DNA of 64,000 nt, from contig NZ_JAMLIX010000001.1 of NCBI RefSeq assembly GCF_023953965.1, positions 1,922,501-1,986,500 of the forward strand, given 5' to 3'. The translations under genes and the position numbers were made by a program. The notes beneath the pieces were generated by a model. It made no database searches. It was not told the origin of the DNA and saw only the letters and a program-made list of their open reading frames with translations. The stretch comes from Bosea sp. (in: a-proteobacteria). Its GTDB lineage: Bacteria > Pseudomonadota > Alphaproteobacteria > Rhizobiales > Beijerinckiaceae. Every line of letters starts with the position of its first letter. The first letter of the stretch is position 1. Below, piece by piece: positions 63,347-64,000 of this stretch.

Positions 63347-63820
63347 TCAGCGGAAGACGACGCTGACGACCTCGTAGGACTTGCCGCCGCCGGGCGTATT
63401 GACCTGCACCGAATCGCCGACCTTCTTGCCGATCAGCGCGCGCGCGATCGGCGAGCCGATCGAGACCTTGCCGGACTTCACGTCCGATTCCGGCTCGCCG
63501 ACGATCTGGTAGCTCTTCTCTTCCTCGGTGTCGTCGTCGATCAGCTTGACGGTGGCGCCGAACTTGATGGTGTCGCCGCCGAGCTTCGCGACATCGATGA
63601 TGTCGGCCCGGCCGATCAGCGATTCGAGTTCCATGATCCGGCCCTCGTTGAGCGACTGGGCCTCTTTCGCCGCGTGGTATTCGGCGTTCTCGGAGAGGTC
63701 GCCCAGCGCGCGCGCCTCGGCGATCGCGGTGATGATGCGCTGGCGCTCGACCTGCTGGCGGTGCTTCAATTCCACCTCCAGAGCGGCGAAGCCGCCCGCG
63801 GTCATCGGAACCTTTTCCAT
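63347..63820 (-). CDS. greA: Transcription elongation factor GreA
   Basis: This 157-residue protein stimulates transcript cleavage in backtracked RNA polymerase. The N-terminal coiled coil (about 10-75) carries the acidic tip ARALGDLSENAEYHAAKEAQ, and the C-terminal FKBP-like domain ends in SPIARALIGKKVGDSVQVNTPGG. The ATG at 63820 gives the family length of about 157; a longer frame to 63874 is not family sequence. It converges with the Lrp gene with 10 bp between the stops. Confidence 0.96.
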   Translation of the reverse strand: MEKVPMTAGGFAALEVELKHRQQVERQRIITAIAEARALGDLSENAEYHAAKEAQSLNEGRIMELESLIGRADIIDVAKLGGDTIKFGATVKLIDDDTEEEKSYQIVGEPESDVKSGKVSIGSPIARALIGKKVGDSVQVNTPGGGKSYEVVSVVFR

Positions 63821-63920
63821 TCTGTCCGTCCCATAAGCTCCGAAAGCGCGGCTCGCCGGCGGCTGATCGGCCACCGGCTCCCGCGCTTCCGCTCAATCTT
63901 CCGATGCGCCGTGCGGCCGC

Positions 63921-64000
63921 TCAGGCCGCGCGCTCGAAATACGACTGCAAGGATCGTACTTCGAGTTCGCCGCTGCAATAGGCCTTGATGCCCTCCGCCG
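63921..64000 (-). CDS. carB: 3' end of a gene upstream of greA, probably carB
   Basis: A minus-strand frame enters from the window edge and ends at TGA 63921 with AEGIKAYCSGELEVRSLQSYFERAA. The carbamoyl-phosphate synthase large-subunit gene precedes greA in most alphaproteobacteria and its C-terminus has a similar ELxVRSLQ element. Only 26 codons are visible, so the identity rests mainly on position. Confidence 0.55.
   Translation of the reverse strand, partial: AEGIKAYCSGELEVRSLQSYFERAA

Overview
The window is a high-GC alphaproteobacterial chromosome segment. It most likely comes from the Hyphomicrobiales (Rhizobiales), and the gene style suggests a Bosea-like member of that order, although the genus is an inference. 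The evidence is an Omp25/31-type outer-membrane protein, an LsrB/VtlR-type LysR gene beside trxB with an AbcR-like small RNA next to it, the uvrC-pgsA-moaD-moaE string, a TTL of signal-recognition and ribosomal genes typical of the order, and 104-bp two-palindrome intergenic repeats that resemble rhizobial RIME elements. No rRNA, tRNA, prophage, insertion sequence or CRISPR array was seen. Coding density is very high and most genes are housekeeping.

Layout. 1-4.8 kb: the end of a BatA/DUF4159 membrane operon. 4.8-8.7 kb: an OmpR/EnvZ-type two-component pair, then a MarR regulator divergent from a class IV (branched-chain) aminotransferase. 8.7-12.2 kb: moaE, moaD, pgsA and uvrC on the minus strand. 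12.3-15.5 kb: lgt, a MidA-type methyltransferase, pgeF and a small glycine-rich protein. 15.5-22.5 kb: a pteridine-reductase-like SDR, a glycosyltransferase, an abundant outer-membrane protein, GST, rlmJ, RNase T2, a DMT exporter and a MarR-like regulator. 22.6-29.5 kb: a TRAP transporter divergent from a 1199-residue 5-oxoprolinase/hydantoinase, probably an uptake and hydrolysis module for a cyclic amide. 29.5-39.9 kb: an esterase, a RecD-like helicase, the leuC/leuD block with rplS, an EF-G paralogue and fadD. 40.1-51.4 kb: dapF-mtaB, assorted envelope and transport genes, and the ffh-rpsP-rimM-HAD-trmD operon followed by an aspartate aminotransferase. 51.7-59.1 kb: a PQQ-type sugar dehydrogenase, small membrane proteins, a lytic transglycosylase, RidA, leuB, msrP, a DNA alkyl transferase and an FMN reductase. 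59.1-64 kb: a RIME-like repeat, a candidate AbcR-type sRNA with its own LysR-type box, lsrB/vtlR, trxB, an ELM1-like gene, an Lrp regulator, greA and probably the 3' end of carB.

The genes cooperate in a few clear pathways: leucine synthesis (leuB, leuC and leuD, split over two sites, plus the aminotransferase), molybdopterin synthase (moaD, moaE) with one molybdoenzyme (msrP), lipoprotein and peptidoglycan maintenance (lgt, pgeF, dapF, lytic transglycosylase), protein targeting and translation (ffh, rpsP, rimM, trmD, rplS, rlmJ, mtaB, EF-G paralogue), and a redox and nutrient-control node (lsrB, AbcR-like sRNA, trxB). The most interesting non-textbook signals are the sRNA locus, the mosaic repeats, a tRNA-3'-end-like insert inside uvrC, an EF-G paralogue lacking the catalytic histidine, a rhodanese lacking its cysteine, an exported GyrI-like protein, and a 57-residue unlisted small gene upstream of leuC.
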